Of a stretch of 64,000 nt of DNA, positions 43,379-52,148 are shown in pieces. The translations under genes were made by a program, and so were the position numbers. The notes beneath the pieces were generated by a model. That model did not search any database. It had not been told where the DNA came from and was given only the letters and a program-made list of their open reading frames with translations. Location of the stretch: NCBI GenBank assembly GCA_019636735.1, contig JAHBWY010000009.1:47884-111883 (forward strand). Reading direction: 5' to 3'. This stretch comes from Phycisphaeraceae bacterium. GTDB taxonomy: Bacteria > Planctomycetota > Phycisphaerae > Phycisphaerales > SM1A02. The first letter of the stretch is position 1. Each line of letters opens with the position of its first letter.

Positions 43379-43672
43379 ATGAGCATCACCAACGACGAGA
43401 CCATGTTTGCCGCACAGCACGCCCTTCGCACCTTCGAGGCTCTCGAAGAGGACGCGCACGAGCGCGTTGCGAAGGCGATCGAGTCCGCACGCCGCGATCT
43501 CGACGAGGCCCAGCGCCGACTCGACCGCGACGAGATGCCCAACACCTGCGGCATCCTCCAGACGCGAGCCACCGAGGTCGAGATGGCGATCGGAGCGCTC
43601 GCAGCGATTCGAGACGCCGCACGCCCCTTCAAGGCGCTCGCGGACGCCTTCGCCGCCGTGACCAGCCGCTGA
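43379..43672 (+). CDS. Hypothetical protein, E2 divergent block gene 1
   Basis: A 97-aa protein with AGGAG before the ATG. Almost entirely helical: ALRTFEALEEDAHERVAKAI, then ARRDLDEAQRRLDRDEMPNT, likely a short coiled coil. I do not recognise it. First of six plus-strand genes that face away from the terminase. Confidence 0.55.
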   Translation: MSITNDETMFAAQHALRTFEALEEDAHERVAKAIESARRDLDEAQRRLDRDEMPNTCGILQTRATEVEMAIGALAAIRDAARPFKALADAFAAVTSR

Positions 43673-43696
43673 CCACCACGCACCATCGAGACCACC

Positions 43697-43939
43697 ATGC
43701 CAAAGACAAACGCAACAGCGGCCGAAGCGCTCGCCAGCCACCAGAACGACATCGCTCGCCTGATCGATGTGCTCCAGATGGAGCTCACGAAGCACGCCGA
43801 GCGCGCGAAGGCCGCGCCGAACAACTGGGGCTTCCCCGGCAACCTCGGCAAGGTCCGCAGCGACCTGATCGACACCGTCGCATTCATCAGCGGCATGGGC
43901 CGCGAGGCGGTCGAGGGCTTCCTCGACGACGCGATCTGA
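43697..43939 (+). CDS. Hypothetical protein, E2 divergent block gene 2
   Basis: An 80-aa protein (SHQNDIARLIDVLQMELTKH, NNWGFPGNLGKVRSDLIDTV) followed by a short helix GREAVEGFLDDA. Phage-type small helical protein without a known name; 24 bp after gene 1. Confidence 0.6.
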   Translation: MPKTNATAAEALASHQNDIARLIDVLQMELTKHAERAKAAPNNWGFPGNLGKVRSDLIDTVAFISGMGREAVEGFLDDAI

Positions 43940-43965
43940 GACTCAAGGAGCGAAGGAGAACTGAG

Positions 43966-44250
43966 ATGGCATTGACACCAACCACCACCCGACTGGCGAT
44001 CGAGGCCGCGAGCGCGCTCGCCCGACGAAACGGCACGCGAGTCCTCTCGATCGAGGTCGTGACTCCGGACGGCCGCACATGGGCGATCGACCCCAAGGTC
44101 TCCGGCTGCTTCCGACTCTTCGAGATCGACCACGACCGCGAGCGCGGCCCGGACGAGCACCACGCCGTCGACGGAGAGGAGTGGCACCTGAGTGACCTGC
44201 TCGATTACCTCGACGCGGTCGGCCAACGGAAGACCAAGCCCGCCACCTGA
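43966..44250 (+). CDS. Hypothetical protein, E2 divergent block gene 3
   Basis: A 94-aa protein (ATG at 43966 after AAGGAGAA). It has a beta-rich middle, LSIEVVTPDGRTWAIDPKVS, CFRLFEIDHD, and an acidic end HHAVDGEEWHLSDLLDYL. Unknown function. Its stop lies in the left arm of a terminator-like hairpin. Confidence 0.6.
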   Translation: MALTPTTTRLAIEAASALARRNGTRVLSIEVVTPDGRTWAIDPKVSGCFRLFEIDHDRERGPDEHHAVDGEEWHLSDLLDYLDAVGQRKTKPAT

Positions 44251-44271
44251 AGCCCGCTCAACGCGGGCTTC
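44249..44271 (+). terminator. Hairpin after E2 block gene 3
   Basis: GAAGCCCGC at 44249-44257 pairs perfectly with GCGGGCTTC at 44263-44271 over a 5-base loop, followed by ACCGTTTCC. The stem is strong but the U-tract is short, so it may attenuate rather than fully terminate before the next gene. Confidence 0.45.
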
Positions 44272-44304
44272 ACCGTTTCCAAGAGCACCAAGAGACGCAC
44301 CACC

Positions 44305-45255
44305 ATGCCACGACTTCATTTCACAGATCAAACGCTCGTCCTCAGGATGGTCGAGGCGGCGGTCAAAGGCGGCAAGCCGCTGATGCTCGCGCATGACCAC
44401 GGGCTCTACCTCTGCCACGACGACATCAAGCACGAGCCCCCGTTGCCGGGGGGAGTGTCGGGCTGCGTCTGTGCCTTCGTGAACGGATGCGACCCAGAGA
44501 TGAACCCCGCTGCCTTCGAGGTCGCGCGGCAACTCGTGGGCGGCGACGACTTCGGCATTGCGCTTCCGCTCGGAGGCATGGACGACCTGCTCTCTGATCT
44601 CAAGCGCGGCCATCGCCTCGCCATCGCATTCGGCCAACGCGCCGTGACCATCCTCACGCAGGCACCACCGACCAAGCAACAACCGGCTCCAGCCGCACGC
44701 GGGCGCGGCGCGGAGTCTCCATCCACAGCCCGCAACAGGAGTGACAACATGTCCAAGAGCAAGAAGAGCACGAAGAAGACCGCCGCCCGCAAAGGCGGCC
44801 CCGCCACGAGCAAGGCGATCGCCAACGCACGCAAGGAGGTCGAGGCCAACCTGAAGGCGATTGCGGCTGCCGATCAGGAGAACGCCCACGGGAAGAAGCG
44901 CGACGAGCGCGCGACCAGCAAGGACGGCGCGGCGCCGAGCGAGCGAGCGGTCGCAACGACGAAGCCAGCGAAGCAGGCCAAGGCGGCGAAGCAGCCGAAG
45001 ACCAAGAAGGCGAAGCGCACGAGCGCGCTCGACGCGGCCGCACAGGTGCTGGCCGGTGCCAAGGAGCCCATGACCGCGGGCGCCCTCATCGACGCAATGG
45101 CTAAGCGCGATCTCTGGAAGAGCCCGGGCGGCAAGACGCCGCACGCGACGCTCTACGCGGCGCTCATTCGCGAGATCAAGGCGAAGGGCAAGGACGCGCG
45201 ATTCAGGAAGACCGATCGCGGCCTCTTCATCGCCACGAACGGGAAGGCGGGCTGA
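44305..45255 (+). CDS. DUF3085-like domain fused to HARE-HTH domain
   Basis: A 316-aa frame. Residues 1-115 resemble DUF3085 (LAHDHGLYLCHDD, CAFVNGCDPEMN, VGGDDFGIALP). A Lys/Ala-rich linker follows, then a C-terminal HARE-HTH winged helix (ALDAAAQVLAGAKEPMTAGA, GGKTPHATLYAALIREIKAK, FRKTDRGLFIA). An internal ATG at 44749 (MSKSKKSTKKTAARKGG) with AGGAG upstream could give the second half alone, so this may be a recent fusion or two nested products. HARE-HTH domains recognise modified DNA or RNA polymerase; role here unknown. Confidence 0.65.
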   Translation: MPRLHFTDQTLVLRMVEAAVKGGKPLMLAHDHGLYLCHDDIKHEPPLPGGVSGCVCAFVNGCDPEMNPAAFEVARQLVGGDDFGIALPLGGMDDLLSDLKRGHRLAIAFGQRAVTILTQAPPTKQQPAPAARGRGAESPSTARNRSDNMSKSKKSTKKTAARKGGPATSKAIANARKEVEANLKAIAAADQENAHGKKRDERATSKDGAAPSERAVATTKPAKQAKAAKQPKTKKAKRTSALDAAAQVLAGAKEPMTAGALIDAMAKRDLWKSPGGKTPHATLYAALIREIKAKGKDARFRKTDRGLFIATNGKAG

Positions 45256-45258
45256 TCG

Positions 45259-45618
45259 GTGCGCGACGAGACCTTCAGCATCCCGTTCGAGATGCTCGTG
45301 CGGCGCGTCGTGCCGAAGCGCGGCACGCCCTACGAGCACACCTGCACCAAGCAGGTCTACGACGACGTCGCCTTCGCGATCGAGGAACTCGGTGCCGGCA
45401 CATTCACCGGCGAAGAGATTCGCGCGGCGATCGGCGCGCCCTTCACGCAGGTGATGGTCGCGATGGCCTTCCTCAAGGAGCGCGGCTGCATCGAGCCGGT
45501 GCATGGCCGACGGCACCGGGCCGCAAGCGACTTCGTTTACGAGGACGCCCTCATCGAGTGGCACGCGCTCCGCGAGGGGTCGCCGGGTTCCGCCGCGGCG
45601 CGGGGAGAGGAGGCTTGA
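45259..45618 (+). CDS. Winged-helix-like hypothetical protein, E2 divergent block
   Basis: A 119-aa protein starting at GTG 45259, 3 bp after the previous stop. The middle segment TFTGEEIRAAIGAPFTQVMV followed by AFLKERGCIEPVHGRRHR has the shape of a winged helix. Not recognised otherwise. Confidence 0.55.
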   Translation: MRDETFSIPFEMLVRRVVPKRGTPYEHTCTKQVYDDVAFAIEELGAGTFTGEEIRAAIGAPFTQVMVAMAFLKERGCIEPVHGRRHRAASDFVYEDALIEWHALREGSPGSAAARGEEA

Positions 45619-45621
45619 CCG

Positions 45622-46101
45622 ATGACGCGCACCGAAACCGTCATGCGACTGCTTCTCGCTGCGGCCACCGAACTCGCCGAGGCGCGGCGGCACGACTCGG
45701 ATACCTGCGAAGAATGGGACGCGCTCGAGCGGGCCATCACCGCCGCCGAGGAATCCACCGAACCGAGCTACGCCTTCGAGGGGGAGCGCTTCGTTCGACG
45801 GTCGACCAGATCCGACGGCGAGGAGCGCGCCGACTCGATCGACCTCGATGAAATCGAGATCATCGCCCAGACGATCGAGGAGGACGCGGACCCGCACGGC
45901 AACGGCTGGTTCGTGGCGGACGAGCTCGTAGCGCCATCGGGTCGCACATGGACGCGATGTCTCGTCGCGATCGAGTGCCTGAAGCGACTCGGGCTCCTCC
46001 GCGAGCGCTCGATCGACAACCGGCTCTCGATGGCCGATGGATTCGGCGTCGAAGCTGCCATCGCCGCATTCCGCCGCGCGGCTGGACTGCCAGCGACCTG
46101 A
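45622..46101 (+). CDS. Hypothetical protein, last gene of E2 divergent block
   Basis: A 159-aa acidic protein with helices at the N-terminus (MRLLLAAATELAEARRHDSD) and a possible winged-helix-like C-terminal part (GWFVADELVAPSGRTWTRCL, VAIECLKRLGLLRE). It converges on the methyltransferase gene, with 11 bp between the stops. Confidence 0.55.
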   Translation: MTRTETVMRLLLAAATELAEARRHDSDTCEEWDALERAITAAEESTEPSYAFEGERFVRRSTRSDGEERADSIDLDEIEIIAQTIEEDADPHGNGWFVADELVAPSGRTWTRCLVAIECLKRLGLLRERSIDNRLSMADGFGVEAAIAAFRRAAGLPAT

Positions 46102-46112
46102 TCCGGTCACGA

Positions 46113-47471
46113 TCACTCGCTCACTCCCGCGCCAGCCTTCGCTGGCGCTTTCTCCGGGGACGCGGTCGCCGTGGGCGCAATCCGTTCAGCCTTGCGGCCG
46201 GTGAACTTCTCCCATCTCTGAACGATGACATCGCAGTAGAGCGCGTCGAGCTCCATGAGGAACGCGTGACGGCAAGTCTGCTCCGCAGCGATCAGCGTCG
46301 AGCCGCTGCCGCCGAAGAGGTCGAGCACGTTCTCGCCCGAGCGCGACGAGTACTGCATGGCACGCACCGCGAGCTCGACAGGCTTCTCCGTCAAGTGCAC
46401 CATGCTCTGCGGGTTCACCTTCTTCACATGCCAGAGGTCGGTCGCGTTGTTCGGGCCGAGGAAGAGATGCGCGGCGCCTTCGCGCCAACCGTAGAAACAG
46501 ATCTCGAACGCGCCCATGAAGTCCTTGCGCGTGAGCACCGGATGCTGCTTGTCCCAGACGATGCCCTGCGAGAAGTACAGCTCGTGCTTCTTGAGATACG
46601 GCGGGTAGTTGCCGAGATTCGCGTAGCCGCCCCAGATGTAGAACCCGCGTCCCGGCAGCAGCACGCGCGCCATGTTGCCGAACCACGCATCGAGCAATAC
46701 ATCGAACGCTTCGTCCGTCACGAAGTCATTCGCGAGCGGTCGATCTTTCGCGCGCAGCTTCTTGTGCGTGGCCTTTGAGTCGGGGTTCCGCGCCTTGTCG
46801 AACTTCTGATGGTGCGTCGCCGGTGTTCCCGCGAACGATGACAGCCCTGCTGCGATCGCGTTGTTCGAGCGCGGCTCAACTCGAACGTTGTATGGCGGAT
46901 CGGAGTTGATCAGGTGGATCGGCTGACCATCAAGCAAGCGATCGAGGTCCGCCACGGACGAACTGTCGCCGCACAAGAGTCGGTGATCACCAAGAAGCCA
47001 CAGGTCACCCGGATGAGTCGTCGCTGCGTCGGGCTGCGAGGGCACATCGTCGGGATCGGTGAGCCCGTCATTCATGTCGCCCGCGAAGATCTTCGCGAGC
47101 TCGTCCCCGTCGAAGCCGAGCGACTCGAGATCGACATCGATCGACCGCAGCGCATCAAGCTCGATCGCAAGCAGATCCATGTTCCACTCGGCGAGCTCTG
47201 CGGTCTTGTTGTCGGCGATGCGATATGCGCGGATCTGCTCTGGCGTGAGGTCCTTGGCGACATGCACCGGCGCCTTCTCGAGGCCGAGCTTCTGTGCCGC
47301 CTTCCAGCGCGTGTGCCCGCAAACGATCACGCCGTCGACGTCGACCACGATCGGCTGGCGGAACCCGAACTGCTTGAGCGAAGCGGCAACCGCATCGATG
47401 GCGTCGTCATTGATGCGCGGGTTCGCCTCGTAGGGCGTGATGTCAGTGAGCGGACGAAGTTCGATCTTCAT
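46113..47471 (-). CDS. ParB-like domain / DNA methyltransferase (E2)
   Basis: The complete 452-aa protein has an N-terminal ParB/Srx-type domain (ITPYEANPRINDDAIDAV, FGFRQPIVVD, VIVCGHTRWKAAQKLG) and a C-terminal methyltransferase with SDPPY near residue 190 and the SAM-binding DLFGGSGSTLIA near 395. Order of motifs (IV before I) indicates the beta class. It is a close homologue of the partial E1 gene at 1-1030. The target sequence is unknown; phage self-protection is likely. Confidence 0.9.
   Translation of the reverse strand: MKIELRPLTDITPYEANPRINDDAIDAVAASLKQFGFRQPIVVDVDGVIVCGHTRWKAAQKLGLEKAPVHVAKDLTPEQIRAYRIADNKTAELAEWNMDLLAIELDALRSIDVDLESLGFDGDELAKIFAGDMNDGLTDPDDVPSQPDAATTHPGDLWLLGDHRLLCGDSSSVADLDRLLDGQPIHLINSDPPYNVRVEPRSNNAIAAGLSSFAGTPATHHQKFDKARNPDSKATHKKLRAKDRPLANDFVTDEAFDVLLDAWFGNMARVLLPGRGFYIWGGYANLGNYPPYLKKHELYFSQGIVWDKQHPVLTRKDFMGAFEICFYGWREGAAHLFLGPNNATDLWHVKKVNPQSMVHLTEKPVELAVRAMQYSSRSGENVLDLFGGSGSTLIAAEQTCRHAFLMELDALYCDVIVQRWEKFTGRKAERIAPTATASPEKAPAKAGAGVSE
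46129..46153 (+). terminator. Intrinsic terminator of the E2 divergent block
   Basis: GCGCCAGC pairs with GCTGGCGC over a CTTC loop, followed by TTTCT. It lies 28 nt after the last plus-strand gene and inside the 3' end of the convergent methyltransferase gene, whose C-terminal codons (Ala/Lys/Gly) accommodate it. Confidence 0.55.
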
Positions 47472-47725
47472 GTGTCGTCCTTGCCCTTGGTCAGGGCGGT
47501 CAGAGTTCGGAGTCGGAAGTGGGCCAACACGCCGCCAACGGGCGCGTCCTTGGCGCAGTGGCGGCGACTGGGCGACCCCGCGCTACCTCCGCAACGGGGG
47601 CGATCGTGGTGGGCCAGGTGGCGACCGCGCCGCGTTCGGCACCTTGAAATAAAGTCAGTTGCTATTGGCGACTGTTCCCACGTGCCTAATTGGCAGTCGT
47701 CGCGCTGGTAGTACCTACGACAACC

Positions 47726-47913
47726 CGAACTCAAAGCGCGAACTTGAAGCGCACGCGCTTCGAGTTCGCGGGTCGCCGCGAACTCGCGGCGCACCCGCTG
47801 GGGGGGTATGGGGGGGTGCGCGCGCTTCGAGTTCAACCCGAAGCGCGAGCGCGAAAACGCCACTTTGCGCGCGCTTCGAGTTCGGAGCGCTTCGAGTTCG
47901 CGCTTCAGGTTCG
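47726..47913. repeat. E2 iterons, 14-bp word GCGCTTCGAGTTCG
   Basis: Direct copies are at 47755-47768, 47871-47884 and 47887-47900 (exact) and 47822-47834 (13 of 13, then A). Inverted copies with one mismatch each are at 47726-47739 and 47739-47752. A degenerate direct copy is at 47900-47913. Spacing is irregular and the copies bracket the G-rich core, like the E1 iterons. Confidence 0.65.
47800..47824. other. G-rich core shared exactly by E2 and E1
   Basis: Identical to 1510-1534: two G7 runs around TAT, then TGCGCGCG. In E2 the iteron at 47822 overlaps its last three bases, as the degenerate E1 iteron at 1529 does. Confidence 0.6.
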
Positions 47914-47928
47914 GGTGCTTGAGCGTGG

Positions 47929-50073
47929 TCACTCGCCACCTCCGGCGATGACATAACCCGATGGTCCACCCCGACCAGGCAGCGTGACGCGCTCGACGAT
48001 TCCCCTCCGTTCGGCGATGGCCACGAAGTCAGCAACTCGCCGCCATGAGAGCCCCGGCTGATGCGCAGCCGTCTCACGCAGGTCAGAGAGCGTGAGCGCC
48101 TCGGTCCCGATGAACTCCTGCACAAACCGCTCGACGGTCCAAGTCGGCGCCGGTGCGGGCTCGTCTTCCTTGGACTCCTTCCGCTTCGCGGGACGCTCAG
48201 GCTTGAGGGCGCCAGGATCGAGTGCGTCGTCCACGGTCCAGATCGGGAACGACCAGCGCAGGCAGGTCGGCTCGATGGGCGCCCACGAACGCACCGCGGC
48301 ATCGAGCACGACAACGCCTTGCTCCTCGTGGGGGCGCAGCACGAGATGCGTGTCGGTCGCACGGCTCTGCGCGCCGGCGCCCGCGCCGACATCGGTCACG
48401 CTCTTCGAAGACTGGCTGCCCTTCGTCGAGTGGTGGATGAGCACGAAGCAGCAGCCGAGCGTGTCGGCGAACGCGTCGAGGCGGTTGTAGATGTTCGCCA
48501 TCGTGCCGTTGTCGTTCTCGTCGCCGCCCGCGGGCATGAAGCGATAGAACGCATCGAGCACGATGACCTTGAAGCGCCCGGGCTCGAGCGCCGCGAAGTA
48601 GGGCGCGAGCGTGAAGATGTCCTGGAGGCGACCTCGGAGGTTGTCGACGAAGATCCGCTCGTCGATCTCGCGCATGGCGACGCCGCGTGCATGGGCGACC
48701 CGCGGGATGCGGTGAGCGCTCGTCTCGCGGTGCAGCTCGTTGTCGATGATGAGGACGCTGCCGGGGACCGTCTCGTAGCGACCGAGCCAGGGACGGCCGG
48801 TGGCGACGGCGATCGCGAGGTCGAGCGTGAGCCAACTCTTGCCGGTCTTCGGGCTCGCGATGATGTTCATCGTCTCGCCCTCGCGCAACAGGCCGTGGAT
48901 CACAGGTGGCCGGAGCTGCGGGTAGGCAGCGACCAGCTCACGCACGGCAAGCGGCGCTGGCACGAGCGGTGATTCTGCTGGCGGCGGCGCTGGCGTGATG
49001 AACTCCGAGAGATCGACGCCATGCGTCCGGTCGGCAGCGCCGTAGCCCTGCGCCGCGAGCGCGCTTGCGGCGGAGTTGAAGTCACCGTGATGCTCGAGCA
49101 GCGCGTAGACGGCGAATGGCGAGTAGCCCTTGTGTGCCTCGAACGGCGGCGCGTTCGTCGAGAAGACGTAGAAGACGCGGTCCTTGAGGGTCGCGCTCGT
49201 GCCCGCGAACTTGCCCGGCCTGCACCAGTGCTCGTTCTCGCCCGGATTGACCAGCGTCCATCCGTGCTTCGTCAGTGTCTCGCGGGGGTCGCCACGAGAG
49301 TTGAAGTCGTCGCCAGGGCGGCTCGCCGCTGCGTGTTCGCTTCCGCTTGTCTGCCGCTTCGCTTCCTCTTGATTGCCGCATGATTTCGCGATGCCGTCGA
49401 CCATGGGCCTTGGCATCTCGTCGAGCGCCCATGCGCAGCCGAGCAGGATGTCGCGCTCGTCCGCGGTGATCAGAGGCGGCGCGCGGAGATCGCCGTGCGT
49501 GATCTCGTAGCCCTCGGACGGCGCGCAGAGGAAGAGCCCACCTTCACCGCGGGTCTCGATCATGGTGACAATGACGAACCACTCGCCAGCAGCGTTCTGT
49601 CGTGGCACATGCGTCTTGCCACCGACCACGACGGACTCGGCGCCGCCGACCACGATGCGGCGCTGCGCGAGCTTCGTGTTGCCCGACACCGGCGCTTCGC
49701 ATCGATAGACCACATGCTTGCCGCCGGACGGCGTCGACTCGATGACGAGTCGCTCCATCAGACCCGGATTCGTCTGCTCGACGGCGCTGCGCCAGGCGTC
49801 GAAGGCTTCGCCGCCGAGATCGAAGTCGATCATCTCGAGGTGGCCTGAGACGGCGCCGCAGACCAGGCACATGGCGGCCGCGTCCGTCTTGAACCACGAG
49901 TCGACTTCATCGGTGGACGGCAATCGCGACTGGTAAGTCTTCCAGCGCCGAAGCGCCACGCGCTTCTCATCACCGCGCCTGAGCGCTGGCAGAGCACAGA
50001 GTCCGGCCGCAACGCATGTGCGCGCATGAATCCCGAGCGAGCCGTTCACCGAGGTCGGTGCGTTGCTCGTCAT
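47929..50073 (-). CDS. Bifunctional primase/polymerase fused to RepA-like helicase (E2)
   Basis: The 714-aa homologue of the E1 protein at 1620-3758. The primase half has MIDFDLGG and SGGKHVVYRC; the helicase half has IIASPKTGKSWLTLDLAIA and VIVLDAFYRFMPAGGDEND, then IHHSTKGSQSS. The C-terminal winged helix differs more from E1 than the rest, which fits recognition of different iterons. The ATG overlaps the helicase stop (TGATG). Confidence 0.87.
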   Translation of the reverse strand: MTSNAPTSVNGSLGIHARTCVAAGLCALPALRRGDEKRVALRRWKTYQSRLPSTDEVDSWFKTDAAAMCLVCGAVSGHLEMIDFDLGGEAFDAWRSAVEQTNPGLMERLVIESTPSGGKHVVYRCEAPVSGNTKLAQRRIVVGGAESVVVGGKTHVPRQNAAGEWFVIVTMIETRGEGGLFLCAPSEGYEITHGDLRAPPLITADERDILLGCAWALDEMPRPMVDGIAKSCGNQEEAKRQTSGSEHAAASRPGDDFNSRGDPRETLTKHGWTLVNPGENEHWCRPGKFAGTSATLKDRVFYVFSTNAPPFEAHKGYSPFAVYALLEHHGDFNSAASALAAQGYGAADRTHGVDLSEFITPAPPPAESPLVPAPLAVRELVAAYPQLRPPVIHGLLREGETMNIIASPKTGKSWLTLDLAIAVATGRPWLGRYETVPGSVLIIDNELHRETSAHRIPRVAHARGVAMREIDERIFVDNLRGRLQDIFTLAPYFAALEPGRFKVIVLDAFYRFMPAGGDENDNGTMANIYNRLDAFADTLGCCFVLIHHSTKGSQSSKSVTDVGAGAGAQSRATDTHLVLRPHEEQGVVVLDAAVRSWAPIEPTCLRWSFPIWTVDDALDPGALKPERPAKRKESKEDEPAPAPTWTVERFVQEFIGTEALTLSDLRETAAHQPGLSWRRVADFVAIAERRGIVERVTLPGRGGPSGYVIAGGGE

Positions 50074-51773
50074 CAGAACGGGATCTCCCCGACCCCCGGA
50101 TCATCCGTCGACGGTGGCACGGTCTCGGGCAGGCCATCCTCGCTTTCGAGGCGCGGCGGCTTCGGACCGAGCTTGTGATCAACGACGCGGTCCCATTGAT
50201 CGCCCGGCTTGCGTTCAACGGTGATTCCGAGCGTCTGAGCAAGAGCACCGGCGCGAGCGAGATCGACCGCCTCCTCGACGGTGCTTGGCACGAGTTCATT
50301 CGATCGCTTGCTCCACCATGCTTCGGCCTTCTTGCGTGCGATGCCGTTCCGAGGGTGCTCGAAGCAGATCCACTCCCGATGCCAGCGGTTCCAGCCGACG
50401 CGGTACTCGACGCGCATCGTCGGCAGCGCGTTCGGATTGTCGCGCTTGAAATGGATGTGATAGTCGACGGCGCTGACGCGCTCCTCGGTTCGCGCGACGC
50501 CTGCCGCGCCCGTGACGATGTCGGCATCAGACGCTTCGGCGCCGTGCTTCACCACCTGGCGTGGCGGGAACGCATGACCACAGTGCGGGCAGACGGCGTA
50601 CGCAGCATGGATGAGTGCATCGCAAGCGGGACACTGCTTCGCAGGCGGTTCGCCATCACCGGCGTTCGGATCGGCAAGTCGAATCGCATCGACCGGCCCA
50701 TGCCGGAGCACATTGCCGCCGAAGTCGAGGACGAGACACTCCGACTTCTCCGGATGCGGCCTGAAGCCACGGCCGACCATCTGGTAGTACAAGCCCGGGC
50801 TCAGCGTCGGCCGCAGCATCGCGACGCAATCGACATTCGGCGCGTCGAAGCCGGTGGTCAGCACATTCACATTCGCGAGGAACTTGAGGTCGCCCGACTT
50901 GAAGCGGGCGATCAGCGCATCGCGATCCTTGGTCGGCGTGTTGCCATCGAGGAATCCGCACTCGACTCCGTGTCGAGCTCGCAGGACAGCGGCGACATGC
51001 TCGCCGTGACGAACGCCGGAACAGAAGATCAGGACGGAGAAGCGGTCGGCTGTGGAGGCGACGATATCGGCGCAGGCCGCCTCGACGAGCGTGTCCTTGT
51101 CCATCAGGTCCTCGAGCTCGCCCGCAACGAACTCGCCGCCGCGCACATGCAGCTCACTGGTGTCGGCGACCGCCTTGCCTGCGCGGCTCCGCAGCGGACA
51201 GAGGAAGCCCTGCGTGATCAGTTCGCGCACGCCTGCTTCGAAGCAGACTTCGTTGAGCACATGCTGCGGTGCAGGGCCGCAGATCATGCCCGTCTTCATT
51301 CGATACGGTGTGGCCGTCAGCCCGATGACGCGCTGGTGGTCGCAGATGTCCCGCGCGTCAGCCAGGAAGCGCCGGTACATCCCTTCGCCGTCTGGTGGAA
51401 TGAGATGCGCCTCGTCAACGATGACGAGATCAAGCGGACCGAGGTCATGAGCACGCTGGTAGACGGACTGGATACCCGCGATCGTGATCGCATAGCCAAG
51501 ATCGCGGCGACCGAGTCCAGCGGAGTAGACGCCGATCGGAAGGTCGGGCGCAACGAGTCGCAGCTTGCTTGCCGCCTGGTCGAGCAGCTCTCGAACATGC
51601 GCAAGGACGACGACGCGTCCGTTCCATTTGGTGACGGCATCGCGGCAGATCTCGGCGATTACATGCGTCTTGCCGGAGCCTGTCGGCAGGACGATCGCGG
51701 GATTCGTGGTGCTGGTCGCGATGTGGTTCCACACCGCGTCGACAGCCTCGCGCTGATAGGGGCGCAGCTCCAT
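50073..51773 (-). CDS. SF2 DEAH-box helicase (E2)
   Basis: The 566-aa homologue of the E1 helicase with LPTGSGKTHVIAE, IVDEAHLIPP, GLTATPYRMKTG, GRGFRPHPEK and the zinc ribbon CPACDALIH...CPHCGHAF. It starts 1 nt after the RusA stop region and overlaps the primase gene directly because E2 has no HNH gene. Confidence 0.87.
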   Translation of the reverse strand: MELRPYQREAVDAVWNHIATSTTNPAIVLPTGSGKTHVIAEICRDAVTKWNGRVVVLAHVRELLDQAASKLRLVAPDLPIGVYSAGLGRRDLGYAITIAGIQSVYQRAHDLGPLDLVIVDEAHLIPPDGEGMYRRFLADARDICDHQRVIGLTATPYRMKTGMICGPAPQHVLNEVCFEAGVRELITQGFLCPLRSRAGKAVADTSELHVRGGEFVAGELEDLMDKDTLVEAACADIVASTADRFSVLIFCSGVRHGEHVAAVLRARHGVECGFLDGNTPTKDRDALIARFKSGDLKFLANVNVLTTGFDAPNVDCVAMLRPTLSPGLYYQMVGRGFRPHPEKSECLVLDFGGNVLRHGPVDAIRLADPNAGDGEPPAKQCPACDALIHAAYAVCPHCGHAFPPRQVVKHGAEASDADIVTGAAGVARTEERVSAVDYHIHFKRDNPNALPTMRVEYRVGWNRWHREWICFEHPRNGIARKKAEAWWSKRSNELVPSTVEEAVDLARAGALAQTLGITVERKPGDQWDRVVDHKLGPKPPRLESEDGLPETVPPSTDDPGVGEIPF

Positions 51774-52148
51774 TCAGTAGGTCTCCACGATGTCGATGGT
51801 GCAGGAGCCGCGAGGAACGACGGCGCCGCGATCGATGGTGAGATGGTCGATCTGCGAGTCGTCCTCGTAGACGCCCGCGTACTCGAGCGCATCGAGCAGG
51901 CCCTTCATCGAGTTGTCGATGTCGCGGCGTCTGCGATCAGGTGGATGCAGCGTGACGACCATGTCGAGGCGACCTCGGAAGGTGGATAGGTCAGGGCTCA
52001 ACCGCACCGCCGCGAGGAGGGCGCGTACGCGTTCGCGATAGCGCCTCCCCTCGCGGCTCACCAGCACGCGGGGTCCGACATGCCGCCAGTAGCGATTGAC
52101 AGACGGCGGAAATGGAAGGGTGAGCGCGCGTCGTCTCATCGCTTCCAC
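51774..52148 (-). CDS. rusA: RusA-like Holliday junction resolvase (E2)
   Basis: The 124-aa protein has TLPFPPSVNRYWRHVG and the catalytic block DRRRRDIDNSMKGLLDAL followed by GVYEDDSQID. Overlaps DUF669 by 13 bp, as in E1. An internal ATG at 52139 is an alternative start. Confidence 0.9.
   Translation of the reverse strand: MEAMRRRALTLPFPPSVNRYWRHVGPRVLVSREGRRYRERVRALLAAVRLSPDLSTFRGRLDMVVTLHPPDRRRRDIDNSMKGLLDALEYAGVYEDDSQIDHLTIDRGAVVPRGSCTIDIVETY

Larger units (their letters stand above)
47472..47928. other. Origin-like intergenic region of E2
   Basis: A 457-base region without a credible gene, between the primase-helicase gene and the methyltransferase gene, as in E1. It contains iterons of GCGCTTCGAGTTCG and the 25-bp G-rich core shared with E1. 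Short blocks upstream also match E1 loosely (AAGTCAGT, CTGTTCCC, AGTACCTA at 47654-47717 versus 1219-1290). Confidence 0.55.

Noticed and set aside
43162..46116. A 984-codon minus-strand open frame
   Set aside because: It is antisense to six plus-strand genes that have ribosome sites and recognisable domains (DUF3085, HARE-HTH); its own protein is low-complexity.
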